From: Arenicola marina
Lineage: Eukaryota > Annelida > Polychaeta > Arenicolidae
Direction: 5' to 3'
NCBI GenBank assembly: GCA_964019135.1
Contig: OZ025256.1
Span: 21,955,911-22,019,910 of the forward strand
Length of the DNA: 64,000 nt
Both the position numbers and the translations under genes were made by a program. Under the pieces are notes generated by a model. That model saw nothing but the letters and a program-made list of their open reading frames with translations, was not told where the DNA came from and did no database searches. Of the stretch, positions 1 through 9,680 are shown piece by piece (position 1 is the stretch's first letter; each line of letters starts with the position of its first letter).

Positions 1-512
1 GTATGCTAATTTACCAGGGTACTTTACTACATGGATACCATGGTACACTATGGTACTAATCACCCATTACATATAGCAATATATATATAATGCTATGATA
101 TATAAATATATAATACCAGTCTGTAAAATACAAGAATAAAGAATACAAAGATTCACAATCCCCTTTCATATATATGTATTACTATAAAAAGATCCAGTAT
201 GTCAACATGTGATATATGCGCATTATATACACATAACTAACTCAAGGTTACATGACACAAATTCCAATATATTTATATAATATACATATTCTAGTCGTAT
301 ATAGATAAATTAGAGAAACATGATACCATTATGTGAAAAAAATGTTCATTGCTTCTATGTATACTGACATAAAATTAAACAAATACTATTAATATACACT
401 ATATAGCAGCATCATAGTCACATACCTTCAAATTTATATTTCAGATTAAATTTCAAAACAATGCATACATTTCAATTTGTAAAACAAGTAGATCCTTCAG
501 TTTTTCTTCTTA
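1..512. other. AT-rich intergenic DNA or 3' flank
   Basis: Strongly AT-rich sequence with short TA-type microsatellite patches. No open frame, inverted repeat or RNA gene could be supported. If the candidate exon at 513-604 is real, this stretch would be its 3' untranslated or downstream region, but I see no clean polyadenylation signal. Confidence 0.5.
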
Positions 513-604
513 TTATCCAGCCTTTACAACATTGCTGATCCTCTCTCGCATTAACATGCAAATTTCTTTTACATCTTTGCCGGGGAATTCTCTCCGGACT
601 TGAT
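513..604 (-). CDS. candidate terminal coding exon, unknown function
   Basis: On the minus strand a good 3' splice site (TTGTTACAG, AG at 607-605) is followed by 29 sense codons and a TAA at 515-513. The peptide contains VRREFPGKDVKEIC and MRERISNVVKAG, a composition typical of a real amphipathic protein end. It stands out from very AT-rich surroundings. The incoming intron would be phase 1. The upstream exons are not identified; the P2X7-like gene further right on the same strand is one possible owner, but nothing links them directly. I do not recognise a family. It could be a chance open stretch. Confidence 0.38.
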
Positions 605-2212
605 CTGTAACAAAGGATACACTTATCGTCTTAGTAAATTATCATTCACCAATGCTGTTTAACATTGTAAGACATGGGTACTAATATGTTGGAAGGCTAT
701 CTTATGAAACTTTGTACCACATTTATTATTACATTATGCAGGAAGCAAATTAAATACCAAAGAGAATGTTGTAGACAGTATAGCCTGAAAACAAGCCTAT
801 ACCGTGGTACATTTTCAATATAAAATACAAAAACAATTCACTGATTTTTCCCCAAGCCATTAAAAGTTTCCCTGAGGAACAGAAAGGTATGTGGCCTTCA
901 ACCTCCCCACACCGACACCACTAAATAATTGGGGGGAGGCATGCAACAGGGCTGTACCCCAAGATAGGGTTGAGGCACTCGCAGACACATGTACAAAGCC
1001 AAAGGAACCAACAAAGTATGTTAACAAGGTGTTAACAAGAGGAATGCACAGGACATACATGAGTCACAATCTTTGTACGAAGGTTTATACACATAAGAAC
1101 AGACAAAGGGTGTTACGGACAGAATCAACTGCAACGTATCATTACGTCATATCATATCATAACGTAGCTAATTATGTTTATCTCCTGTTAAGTCCCTCAT
1201 TATTCCATAGATGTCACCACTATTTGTTCCGGAGGCTCATGGGTGTTCTCGTAAAACTTTTCGGTTTTTTTGTACTGGTCTCGTTCTCTCGTTTCCGGTT
1301 GAGTTGGTTTTTTACAAGTCATTGACAAGACAACACAGTCACAGTAATCTGACAAGCATTTGACATTTTCTACCACTTTAACACCCCAGCGTAGTGAGTA
1401 TTAAACTTTGTTTATAGGCATTTAATGAGGTTTTCTTGCATAGTTGTTTGGTATCGCTATGGTAAAATGACAGCCTGTCATTTTTATAATTTAGATATTT
1501 CTGATACTTATTTGTGTAATTTGGCTGTTTTTTCTGTAGCCATTTTTTGTTGTTGTGGTTGACTATTTTGTGTGTATGTGACAGCCCGTTTTGGATAATT
1601 AAGTATTAATTAAGTAAATTTTGTGACATGCTACAATGTAATATTATTTGATAGTTTATGACAACTTAAATATTTTTAGAATATATTTCTAAAATTTAGT
1701 AATTTCTTTGACAGATAGAACCACTTCACTTTGGCATTTGCTTCACTTCTCTTCACCCCACTTCGACCCTTCACTGGCTTCAGTCTCCAACTACAACCCA
1801 CCTCAACCTACTTCAACCTACTTCAACCCACTTCAGCTCTTCACTCTTCGCTTCGTCTCACTTGTCGTCGCTTCGCCTCATCTGTCTTTGCATGAACTTG
1901 TACTGGATATTTGATAATTATTTTTTTTTGTAATAAACTATAAACCTTAGGCATAAGTGCGTGATTATTTTCGCTGGACTATACGACATCCTGTAGCAAA
2001 GGCTACAAAGGGTTTCATGAAACTGGCTCCAGACTAGTGCGGTAGTGGCAGTACCATAGCCTATGGCATAGGGAGGCATGTAGAGGAACCACACAAACTC
2101 CAGAGAGAGGGTGGGGAAGGCGGGGGGGGCAGGTTGACCCCCCACTCCTCCCGGCGTTTGGGGTTACTTTAGTGTAGATGGTTCCCGCTGTGCCAGTGGC
2201 TGCACTGGCGCT
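605..2212. other. intergenic, no supported gene
   Basis: AT-rich intergenic DNA. Open frames exist on both strands (for example 891-1325), but they lack splice sites, conserved motifs and coding-like composition. A pyrimidine-rich stretch at about 1725-1880 is made of degenerate CTTCA/ACTTC-type short repeats. Confidence 0.4.
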
Positions 2213-2679
2213 GTAAATCAAGGCTGAGGGTAAATCACCGATGTAATTCCGATCTGCCGATCCCCTTTCAATCTAAACTTTACGGTGGGGTGATGTTAAA
2301 AAGAGTGGTTTATAATTTAAATTATATGGATAGAATGTATGTTAATTGCTATTATACTCCATTTTCAAGATGATATAGTGTATGCATTTAATAAATATTA
2401 TAACCATTTTCATTAAAAGAGGTCATGCGCGTGGCAAGATTTGAGCAGTGTCATGGCGGCGGCATCAGCCCAAAAATGTCTGGCTGGTTGTAAAAAGGCT
2501 CTAATATTCATTTTGGATACACAATATCATCCTGAAAACGGAGTCTGATACTGATAGCAATTAACAGATTAACATGCACTCTATCCATATAAAGCACTCT
2601 TTTTAACATTGCCCCACTGTGAACTGTAGATCGGAAGGATCGGAAGTACATCGGGCATTTACCCTCACCCGTAAATCAA
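2213..2679. mobile_element. MITE with about 190-bp TIRs and 9-bp target-site duplication (Mutator-like?)
   Basis: Positions 2222-2400 and 2480-2670 are inverted copies of each other over roughly 190 bp: both arms carry GAGGGTAAAT, a CGATGTA-TTCCGATC segment, GTTAAAAAGAGTG and a TATGGATAGA segment in the same order. The element spans 2222-2670 and is flanked by a perfect direct repeat GTAAATCAA at 2213-2221 and 2671-2679, read as a 9-bp target-site duplication. Long inverted arms and a 9-bp duplication are the usual signature of Mutator-like elements; that family call is inference. The spacer has no coding frame, so it is non-autonomous. Confidence 0.75.
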
Positions 2680-2689
2680 CTGACACAGG

Positions 2690-2711
2690 CCGGGGGGGGG
2701 GGGGGGGGGGG
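2690..2711. repeat. poly(G) tract
   Basis: About 20 consecutive G residues lie just outside the MITE. It is one of many G or C homopolymers in the window, others being near 4150, 7486, 8190, 8930, 8965, 22880, 24727, 33003, 34677 and 60292. Confidence 0.9.
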
Positions 2712-2887
2712 TGCGGAGCGAGTGCCAGCAGTGGTGTAACAACACTATCAACAAGTTTCAATTTATAAAGGCTTATGTTCACCTTATGTTATGGTGTCAC
2801 GCTCGAACCTGGGTGTCTTCAGGTTCCATACAGTATAGTATTTATAAATACTTACCTTTCATTCATATACATAAGCAAATATTCGTG

Positions 2888-3212
2888 AATATCTGGGCTC
2901 GCGCTAGGATGTTTTTTTCATTAGCCAATTTGGCTAATTCCGTGGAAAAACATTAGCCAAAATTAGCCAAATATATTGGTTATAAATTGGTTATAAATCT
3001 CATAATTGGAGATGAATGTAGTAGATCTACCATGTAATGTGTTTTCCAGGCACATCTATGCCTCGATAGCCAGAGGAACAGTTGATAAATGGGGTTTGTA
3101 GTTGAAATTTTATATTCGCCAATTTGACGAGTGTCCAGGAAGTTCTTATCGCCAAATCCCGAATTTTCTCGCCAAATGGCTATTGGCGAATGCTAACGCG
3201 AGCCCAGAATAT
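2888..3212. mobile_element. short MITE with 15-bp TIRs and AATAT duplication
   Basis: CTGGGCTCGCGCTAG at 2893-2907 is repeated in inverted orientation at 3193-3207 with one mismatch. AATAT flanks both sides (2888-2892 and 3208-3212), so the element is 315 bp with a 5-bp target-site duplication. Inside, GCCAATTTGGC and GCCAAAT motifs recur in both orientations near each end, extending the fold-back potential. No coding capacity. Superfamily not assigned. Confidence 0.6.
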
Positions 3213-4189
3213 AAGCTAATCGTATACATATACCGTAGGACTCCTCTCGCCTTTCCGCAACATTTTTCAAACTTCGCGCATGCGCCTTGCGATCTTCGCT
3301 GCACTTCTCCGCTAGGTGGCAGCTGCCACCTGGTGGCGCACTACTCACTTTGTGGGCTATTAGTCTATGTAGTTGGTGTTTTAGGGCGGGGTAAAGCCAG
3401 CCCTTCTTCACCGCCAAAATACGCTCGTAAGGGGCATTTCACCTTGAAAATCGGCTCGAACGTTAGAACGCGAAAATAGGCACTCGGAAGGGAAATTTAC
3501 CTTGGACCCGCTCGCTTTATTATTTTCCCCGGCAAACCCCGCCTCTGAAAGCACATTTTCAGAAGCCCGTGACCGAGTTTGGTGGTGCAAAAGTGGGGCG
3601 GCCGGGGGTCCCCCGGGGGGCGGGGGGCATTACTGCGAACGCCCCTCAAAACCCGGCAATAAGCCCTCCCCCCGGCCGGGGATATTGCATAGCCGGTACG
3701 CCAGCGTTACTAATTACTTTCGTAGTCGTATTCCCGTGTTGATTGATTCCCCTAATTTGGAATAATAGAATGACAGTGTTTACCATGATGTATCATGATG
3801 ATTTGATTAATTCTGAGCGCGCTCAACGGTTGACTGTTGAGTAGCACGACTGAAAAAAATGAAACTTCCAGTATTCAACCAGTGCTCAACTGCATACTTA
3901 TTTTTCAATTAGTCTTTTAATTGTGCGTCTGGTTCAGCAGTTGGGAACTATATATCACTGCATAGTTAGTTTTTAGTTGAGTCTCGATCAGTTCACGGTT
4001 ATCATATATTAAAATTCCCAGTTCACAATTAATAAAAATGCTTGATCACGACGGTCGGCTAATATACCTCATTCCCAGTTTAAGATAATTATTTTCCTCA
4101 TTTCCAGTTCACGGTGAAATGAAAAGCCTGAACTCGAGGAACTCGAGGAACTCGGAAATACGCCCCCCCCCCCACCTCATATGTTCACC
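3213..4189. other. intergenic; contains 18-bp palindrome
   Basis: No gene supported. At 3314-3331 lies a perfect 18-bp palindrome, AGGTGGCAGCTGCCACCT, whose centre is an E-box (CAGCTG). A C-homopolymer lies at about 4150-4161. Two overlapping open frames around 3102-3765 have no motif or splice support. Confidence 0.45.
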
Positions 4190-4535
4190 AAGATTCTGTT
4201 AAGTCCTTAATTTCAACCTATTACTAACTACTAATAATTCTAAGTTCCAATTTCAACCAACTTTCAACCAATAGTGTCACGCTTTTTACCCAGATTATGT
4301 TAAGTCCTTGCTTTCAACTAATTTCTAACTACGAATACTTCTAAGTTCCTGATTTCAACTAGCTTTCAACTATTAGCTGCATGAGAACCTAGATTTCAAC
4401 TCTTTTCTAACTGAAGGGTAATTTACATATCCAAGGGGCAGGTGAAAACTAGTTGAAAAATAACTGTTCAGTTAGCTTTCAGCTGAGGACTTCCTGTAAT
4501 TCAACTGAAAGCTAACTTTTCTTTTTCGTACGGGT
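4190..4535. repeat. degenerate AACTA-type tandem repeat with element-like end
   Basis: A chain of imperfect units of about 40 bp, each containing variants of TAAGTCC/TAAGTTC, TTTCAAC and TTTCTAACTA. It ends in CTAACTTTTCTTTTTCGTACGGG. The related array at 47050-47540 ends almost identically, which suggests both are copies of one non-autonomous element with a conserved terminus. The opposite end is unclear. Confidence 0.45.
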
Positions 4536-5999
4536 TATGACATTTTCCTGACCATCAAATAAATTACGCTGATGCTGCTGGCTGTTTTCATTGGCCCATG
4601 GCCATGCAATCTTTTTTGGGCAGGAACAAAAGCCAGAAAAGTTCTGAAGTGTTTCTAAATTGCCACAAAGCAACAATGTGTAATAATGTTAGATCTATGA
4701 TATTGTAAAAGCCTACCTCAATTTATCAGAAAAAGTGGCATCCAAGCAATTTGGTATCCGAAAAGTACATATATATCCATATTAATGATACCTTAGCCCT
4801 GAACAAGGCTTCATTCAATCTTAGTGTCATCTTCATGTCGCGATTTCCACATCTAGAAGATACCCATTTTTTTTATTGTGGAGATGCTTGACGACATCTT
4901 GGGATCGAGCGCTAGCGCCTAGCACAATTGTACATGGTAAACCGGTAAAACTGGGGAAATTTGCCGCTTCCACCCTGTAGTGCCATCTGTTGACATATTT
5001 GCCGCTTGTCACTTAGAATGGCTGCAAGAATGTTACAAATGAAATGCGGAATATCGCCGGTATTGTGGATATCAGCAGTTATTTAAAGAAATAAATTATA
5101 TATAAATAGATAGTTTAAGGTATGTAGAATTCAAATATAATAAGTATTAGATATGGTATTCACCTACAAAATGATACTAGGCAGATTAAAGTGAAGCGGT
5201 TTCAAATCGCTGAGGATTTGCAGGCTGCACTTCAGGACCCTGGCCGATAACCAGATAACCCTTAATAATAACCCTTTTGAACAGACACACCTGGGGAACA
5301 GCACCCTCTGCCGGGAGAGTGCGACAGCAGTCCTGGTTGAAAAGGCGAACTGGAGGCATGCATGTGTTTGAAAATGTCTATAATTTCACGTAAACGATAT
5401 TCTCACGCAAATACGCAATAGATGTGTAGTCAAAAGGTTGTTGGTTATACTTGGGTAACATTTGTTGAAAATACAAGTAAAATGGTACAGATATTGACAG
5501 TTTTTTTCCCAACACAAGCAGTTCACTACGGATATTGTGGTGAGGTCCTGGTTATCCGCTTATTTGCTCAAATGATATTTCAGCATTTGAGGCATACATT
5601 TCTTAAATTCTGATTGCTGTGCAATTGTCAGGCGGAATGTGAAGGCCAGAGCTAAAAAAGGTCTGACCCCACCCGTTTCTAAAGACCCAAAGGTTAATAG
5701 CACTTCTCTTATATTTTTTATTTGCACTGTTGCTGTTAAAGGCTTCTCCTGCCATAGCAACACATGCGACTTTACACCACACACCACCTACTGTATCGTC
5801 TGGTCCCACATTAATTTGGTATATGCCGATTAGTTCATCTTGGAAAGAGATGCATTGCACATGATAGAATGTCAGATGCCTAAAGTTAAGCCATCAGTGA
5901 GTTGTGGGAAACAAAATTTGTAACTTAATCTAATAGAAAGGAGAGGCATTTGTATGTGAGCAGTGAATATATTTAATCAAGCAGAGAAAGATAAATAAC
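4536..5999. other. intergenic, no supported gene
   Basis: AT-rich sequence with short open frames on both strands (notably 5603-5860, minus) that lack recognisable domains. A 21-codon stretch after a possible acceptor at 5185 is too short to accept. Confidence 0.4.
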
Positions 6000-6012
6000 C
6001 TCAGTAGAATAT

Positions 6013-6146
6013 TTCTACATACCAAATTAAGACAACAGACACCAAGCCGACACCTTGTCGAAACCAGTTGGTAATATGATGAATATATGTCTGCGATAGC
6101 AGCATGACTCCAAAGCACTCTTCGGGGCACTTTGCTGCTTGTAACT
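6013..6146 (-). CDS. weak candidate exon, possibly of the P2X7-tail-like gene
   Basis: On the minus strand an AG at about 6147 is followed by an open stretch ending near a possible donor TTTG|GTATGT around 6013. In the phase left open by the exon at 7705-7962 (phase 2) it would read VPRRVLWSHAAIADIYSSYY, loosely resembling the segment that follows the cysteine-rich part in P2X7-tail domains (R-x-V-L-P-S-C-x-V-x-x-I-R). In another frame the same DNA reads IFIILPTGFDKV, which resembles a RecQ-type helicase Walker A region. The two readings conflict and neither is secure. Confidence 0.22.
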
Positions 6147-6169
6147 TAGGCTAAACCGCCTTGAAACTT

Positions 6170-7704
6170 CTCTTCAAAATTCAACGTGTCAGTTAAGCAT
6201 GCATTCCCCCCAACAGGATGCAAAGATAAGCTTAGACCAGCTGTGACAAACCGTGCAGGCACGCTAAAACACATGCACATGAATATTCATTGTATGACAT
6301 TCCCCTTTCTGCTGTGAAAAGATAGTGTTGGTATTTATAATGCACTTCATTCAAAATATAATGTTATCTATATAATTTCTAAAACCGAATGTCAATACAA
6401 AAGTTATGACTATTCACTCTCCGAGTAATATGGATTATAGCATTGTTCAATTAGTGGCTGCGGTTTCTTGATTTGTTGGTCCGGCATTCTGTTTGCTGGG
6501 GTGTTGGTGCATTGGCTGGTATCTCTGCCAGGTATGATGTGAACCTCTGGCTGCACATTAAAGCCCACAGATTTCTTGAGACTGAGAGGAACAGTTGTTC
6601 CAGTGTTGGCGGTCTCGCCTTGAGGTGCTTCCTGTTCCGCCGATAGAAAATTCTTGTAATAGGGCATTCATTTCACCATATTTGGTGAAAGTCTCAAAAT
6701 CAGTGATTGATTCAGTTGAGCTTTAAAGAAAGCCAAACTTTGGGGCATTACAAGCTGAAGAGTTGTATGATGCAGTATTTTTTTTATGAACCATGTTGCC
6801 AAATTAAATAAATGACTTGCTTGTCAGGCGATAAGATAGTATGCAAGTTTTATGTCTTCAATACATGGATTATTATAAGCGTGATTATTAGGCGTGAAAG
6901 CAGGCATACATAATTGGATTTAAATGCATACACACCCTAAGCACTCGTGTTATTACAGGACTTATTTGAAAGTAAATTCTGTTTCTAGATTTTAAATAGG
7001 TTTATTTTTCTGATAACAATTAAGTTTGACAGCACCAAAAGTTTTTGTAAAAACTTTTGTAAAAAAAAAAAAAATAGAAAAACCTGATTATGTTATACAC
7101 AGGATAAGTATTCCAATTATAGGGAACTTGGCACTCCATGCTATGTTATAACATTGCGTATCTCATAACCCAACCCCAGTGACATCTACAAACATACAGT
7201 TAAAGGCATATGCCTACCTTAGGAAATACCCATGACTTGTCAGCTGTGTGCCACTTGAGCTGCACAAAGTTTGGATCTGGATATACCGGTACTAGTTTTC
7301 TGAGTTGCTGCTGTTTTAGTAGTTACAAGTAGCCATGTACCGGTATTATCTATATAAGAGCGTCAACTGTAACATTCAGAAAACATTGGTGTTGAAAGTA
7401 TGTTAGACAAAACTTTGCAATTAATGGTCTGTGTGGAATGTTAAATGCTCACTGAAACATTTGCACAAAGTACCGGTAACTGTCTGGGGGGGGGGGGGGG
7501 GGGGCGTGCACACCTCGGATGGCCTAAAATTTGTTGCAATGAAAAGGGCATTCTTTCTTATAAATGGGGATCCGCGTTGTATGTTGCTTGTATTGCTGTA
7601 CTTTGCGGGACTTTGGTTTCTTTTTGGATAGGACACCCATCCGATATGTGATTGTGCTCACAATCACATTCCTCCCGCACAGCATTTGTAACAGTTGCAC
7701 TTAC
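6170..7704. other. intron or intergenic sequence
   Basis: If the P2X7-tail-like gene continues, this is intron. It contains an A-rich run at about 7060-7073 and a poly(G) tract at about 7486-7504. A minus-strand open frame at 6410-6667 has no recognisable domain. Confidence 0.4.
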
Positions 7705-7962
7705 TTGTTTATCTCTTGCGGTAACTGTTTCGCATCCTGCCGATATTGCTGCTCGTACCACCGGTATGCGTGTTGCAATACCCAGAGATCAGTACATATG
7801 CTTATAAAGCCTGGGTGTGTGGTAATGCAAACCAGGGATGCCTTCTCTGGTGCCTTGAAATCTTTGTTGTATGTCGCTATCAGTTGAACCACGTGTGCAA
7901 CCTCGCAGCAGCACAGACACTCGTCTGACTCTTCCATAGTCTGGCACTGGCCACATGTGCCC
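7705..7962 (-). CDS. exon of P2X7-tail-like (cysteine-rich 'ballast' domain) protein
   Basis: The exon runs from an acceptor (CTTTGTCAG, AG at 7964-7963) to a perfect donor GTAAGT (7704-7699). It encodes about 86 residues containing CGQCQTM, ECLCCCEV and CITTHPGFISIC followed by LWVLQHAYRWYEQQY. This is the signature order of the cytoplasmic cysteine-rich domain of P2X7 receptors (C-x2-C, C-C, C-I-T-x-H-P-G-F, W-V-L-x-x-A), which also occurs alone in many invertebrate proteins with no channel region. Both flanking introns are phase 2. The preceding exon at 9354-9562 ends in phase 2 and fits. Metal binding through the cysteines is known for P2X7; any role here is inference. The expected downstream R-W-C-W part was not found. 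Confidence 0.7.
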
Positions 7963-9353
7963 CTGACAAAGATTATTGTCATTTTGATTGTATTAAATGA
8001 ACTGGTTGTAAACAAATTGTTCTCGAGCGGAAGAATGAATGCTGATAATAAACATCACTTGTTTACAGTTAAATTTCTCTTCTATTGTTTTTTCCCTATA
8101 ATTATATTAAATTCGCAGTTACACAGTACATGTAAACACATAGCCTTACTCAATCACGGTTATCTCTGGTCCAGTGGGGTGTGTGGGTTGGGGGGGGGGG
8201 GTCCAGAACCTGACCATGGTCAGGCAGGCGCGGAACTAGGAGGGTGGGGCAGCTGGGGTGGGGGTGTGGTGGCAGGGGTGATAACCAGTCCCCCTTGTCG
8301 AATCGTCTTATGGGCAATGGGCAGATAGATTTAAAGAAAAATTCTAGGTGTACCCCCCCCCCACCCTGTTGTAAGTTTTTTCGAACCTACTAGTTTCCTT
8401 CCACCACCCCTTTCAAAATCTTGAGGCTCAATATCCGTGCACTATCAGGGGCCAACAATCCCGACCAGAGGGAAAACGGGGAACCGTACGCGAAAGCGTG
8501 CATGATATAATGCCGCGAGGGGGATGCTTATGGAGAGGTGTAAGCCCTGTACTATACACGTAGTTACGTTGTCTGAACTCTTGTATCATTGTCGGGTTTC
8601 GTCTTCTTCGGGTCCCCTACTCTACCTGTGACACCCCGGCAAATTCCCCCTTATCCCCTGGGAAGTATTACCCTGGCAACATCCCGCTATATTTAACCTG
8701 AGAACCTGTAGAAGCCTTTCACCTTCCTTTGGGGGTACCTTGGCCACATCCAGCTGCGTTTAACAGTGGCGATTCCAGCGGAGGGGCTACTGCGGCTGTA
8801 GCCCCCCACCCCCAGGTTAAGCCGCAGAAGCCCCCCCCCACCGACAGGTTAGGCCCCCCGAGATTAAAGAAGCCTATCTCCCTGTCCACGAGCCGCAACC
8901 TGATGCTAAAAAAGGGCCAGTGCCCCCCCCCCCCCCCCAACCGGTCACACGTTTTGAGAGCAACCCCCCCCCCCCCCACCCCCCGGTCGCACGTTTTCAG
9001 AGAGCAAGCCCCCCCTTGGCAAATTCCTAGATCAGCCCCTGTTTAACCTAGGCCGGGCCCGCCCAACCCCCTGGCACTACCCTGGCACCGGCATAGCCCC
9101 ACCCCCCCTCCCCACTTCGGGTTACCCCGGTCGCATCTGACATCTGGATCTAGCCGCTCCACTCCCGAGGACCACCCTGGCACCTTGCGGACTCGCACAA
9201 CCCTTGCCCTGGTCTGGTGTCATGCCAGGTTAGGCACGTTAACTACCCTCCACGGTTCGCCAAATTATCATTAACCCGTGTGTACGTGGATGTCAGTACT
9301 GCTTCTTCATGATAATCCAACGGTTGATCTAGATCTTCTCTGGATACACTTAC
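7963..9353 (-). other. probable intron of the P2X7-tail-like gene
   Basis: Bounded by a GTAAGT donor (9353-9348) and a TTTGTCAG acceptor (7964-7963) on the minus strand. The 1.39-kb interval is rich in G or C homopolymers (8190-8200, 8350-8358, 8930-8940, 8965-8975) and GC-rich low-complexity sequence, a composition unlike the AT-rich surroundings. An inserted element inside the intron may explain this. Open frames at 8719-9046 are low-complexity and not supported. Confidence 0.5.
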
Positions 9354-9562
9354 CGTTCTTTATGCTGGAGCCTCTCAAAATGGTCCAGGACTCTGGCATG
9401 GGGAACTGGGTCGGGTGCCACAGTCGCTTGTAGGCCTACATACGACTCAACCTGGTACGGAGCCGCACCCTGGGTAATATCTTGATCAATTTGGCTTTCA
9501 TCCTCACTGCTTTCTACAATATTATCAGACACCTCACTTGCCTCCTCCTCTGATGACTCCAT
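9354..9562 (-). CDS. first coding exon of P2X7-tail-like protein
   Basis: The ATG at 9562-9560 (minus strand) opens 69 codons plus two bases up to donor CG|GTAAGT at 9353. The peptide begins MESSEEEASEVSD, a highly acidic, serine-rich N-terminus, and continues through ITQGAAPYQVES and HFERLQHKE. Proteins with a stand-alone P2X7 tail usually have just such an acidic start and a short A-x-P-Y-x-x-E-P-type segment before the cysteine-rich block; this is family knowledge recalled, not searched. The two leftover bases join the single G at the start of the next exon to make an Arg codon, so the reading frame is continuous. An in-frame ATG 11 codons upstream is possible, but the downstream one fits the acidic start better. 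Confidence 0.6.
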
Positions 9563-9594
9563 CGCGAATCTAAATAAGAATCCCGCTTTATTCA

Positions 9595-9680
9595 AGCGCG
9601 GTCTTTACAGTGCTCTACAGTGGGCACGCGGCGCGCGCGATCGTTGGGTTCCCCAATGACGTCACGCACGCTGATGCTCA
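9595..9680 (-). promoter_or_regulatory. CpG-rich putative promoter with CRE site
   Basis: Directly upstream of the minus-strand first exon, GC-rich DNA with many CpGs contains a perfect CRE/ATF palindrome TGACGTCA at 9657-9664, about 95 bp before the ATG. A stretch of alternating CG/GC lies at 9626-9642. Position and composition suggest the gene's promoter; use in vivo is inference. Confidence 0.45.

Noticed and set aside
891-1325. 144-codon plus-strand ORF
   Set aside because: No domain, no splice sites, low-complexity residues at its end.
5185-5250. 21-codon exon-like stretch (KRFQIAEDLQAALQDPGR) after an AG
   Set aside because: Too short and the acceptor lacks a pyrimidine tract; nothing upstream to join.
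8719-9046. Proline/glycine-rich ORFs on both strands
   Set aside because: They arise from C and G homopolymers inside the proposed intron.
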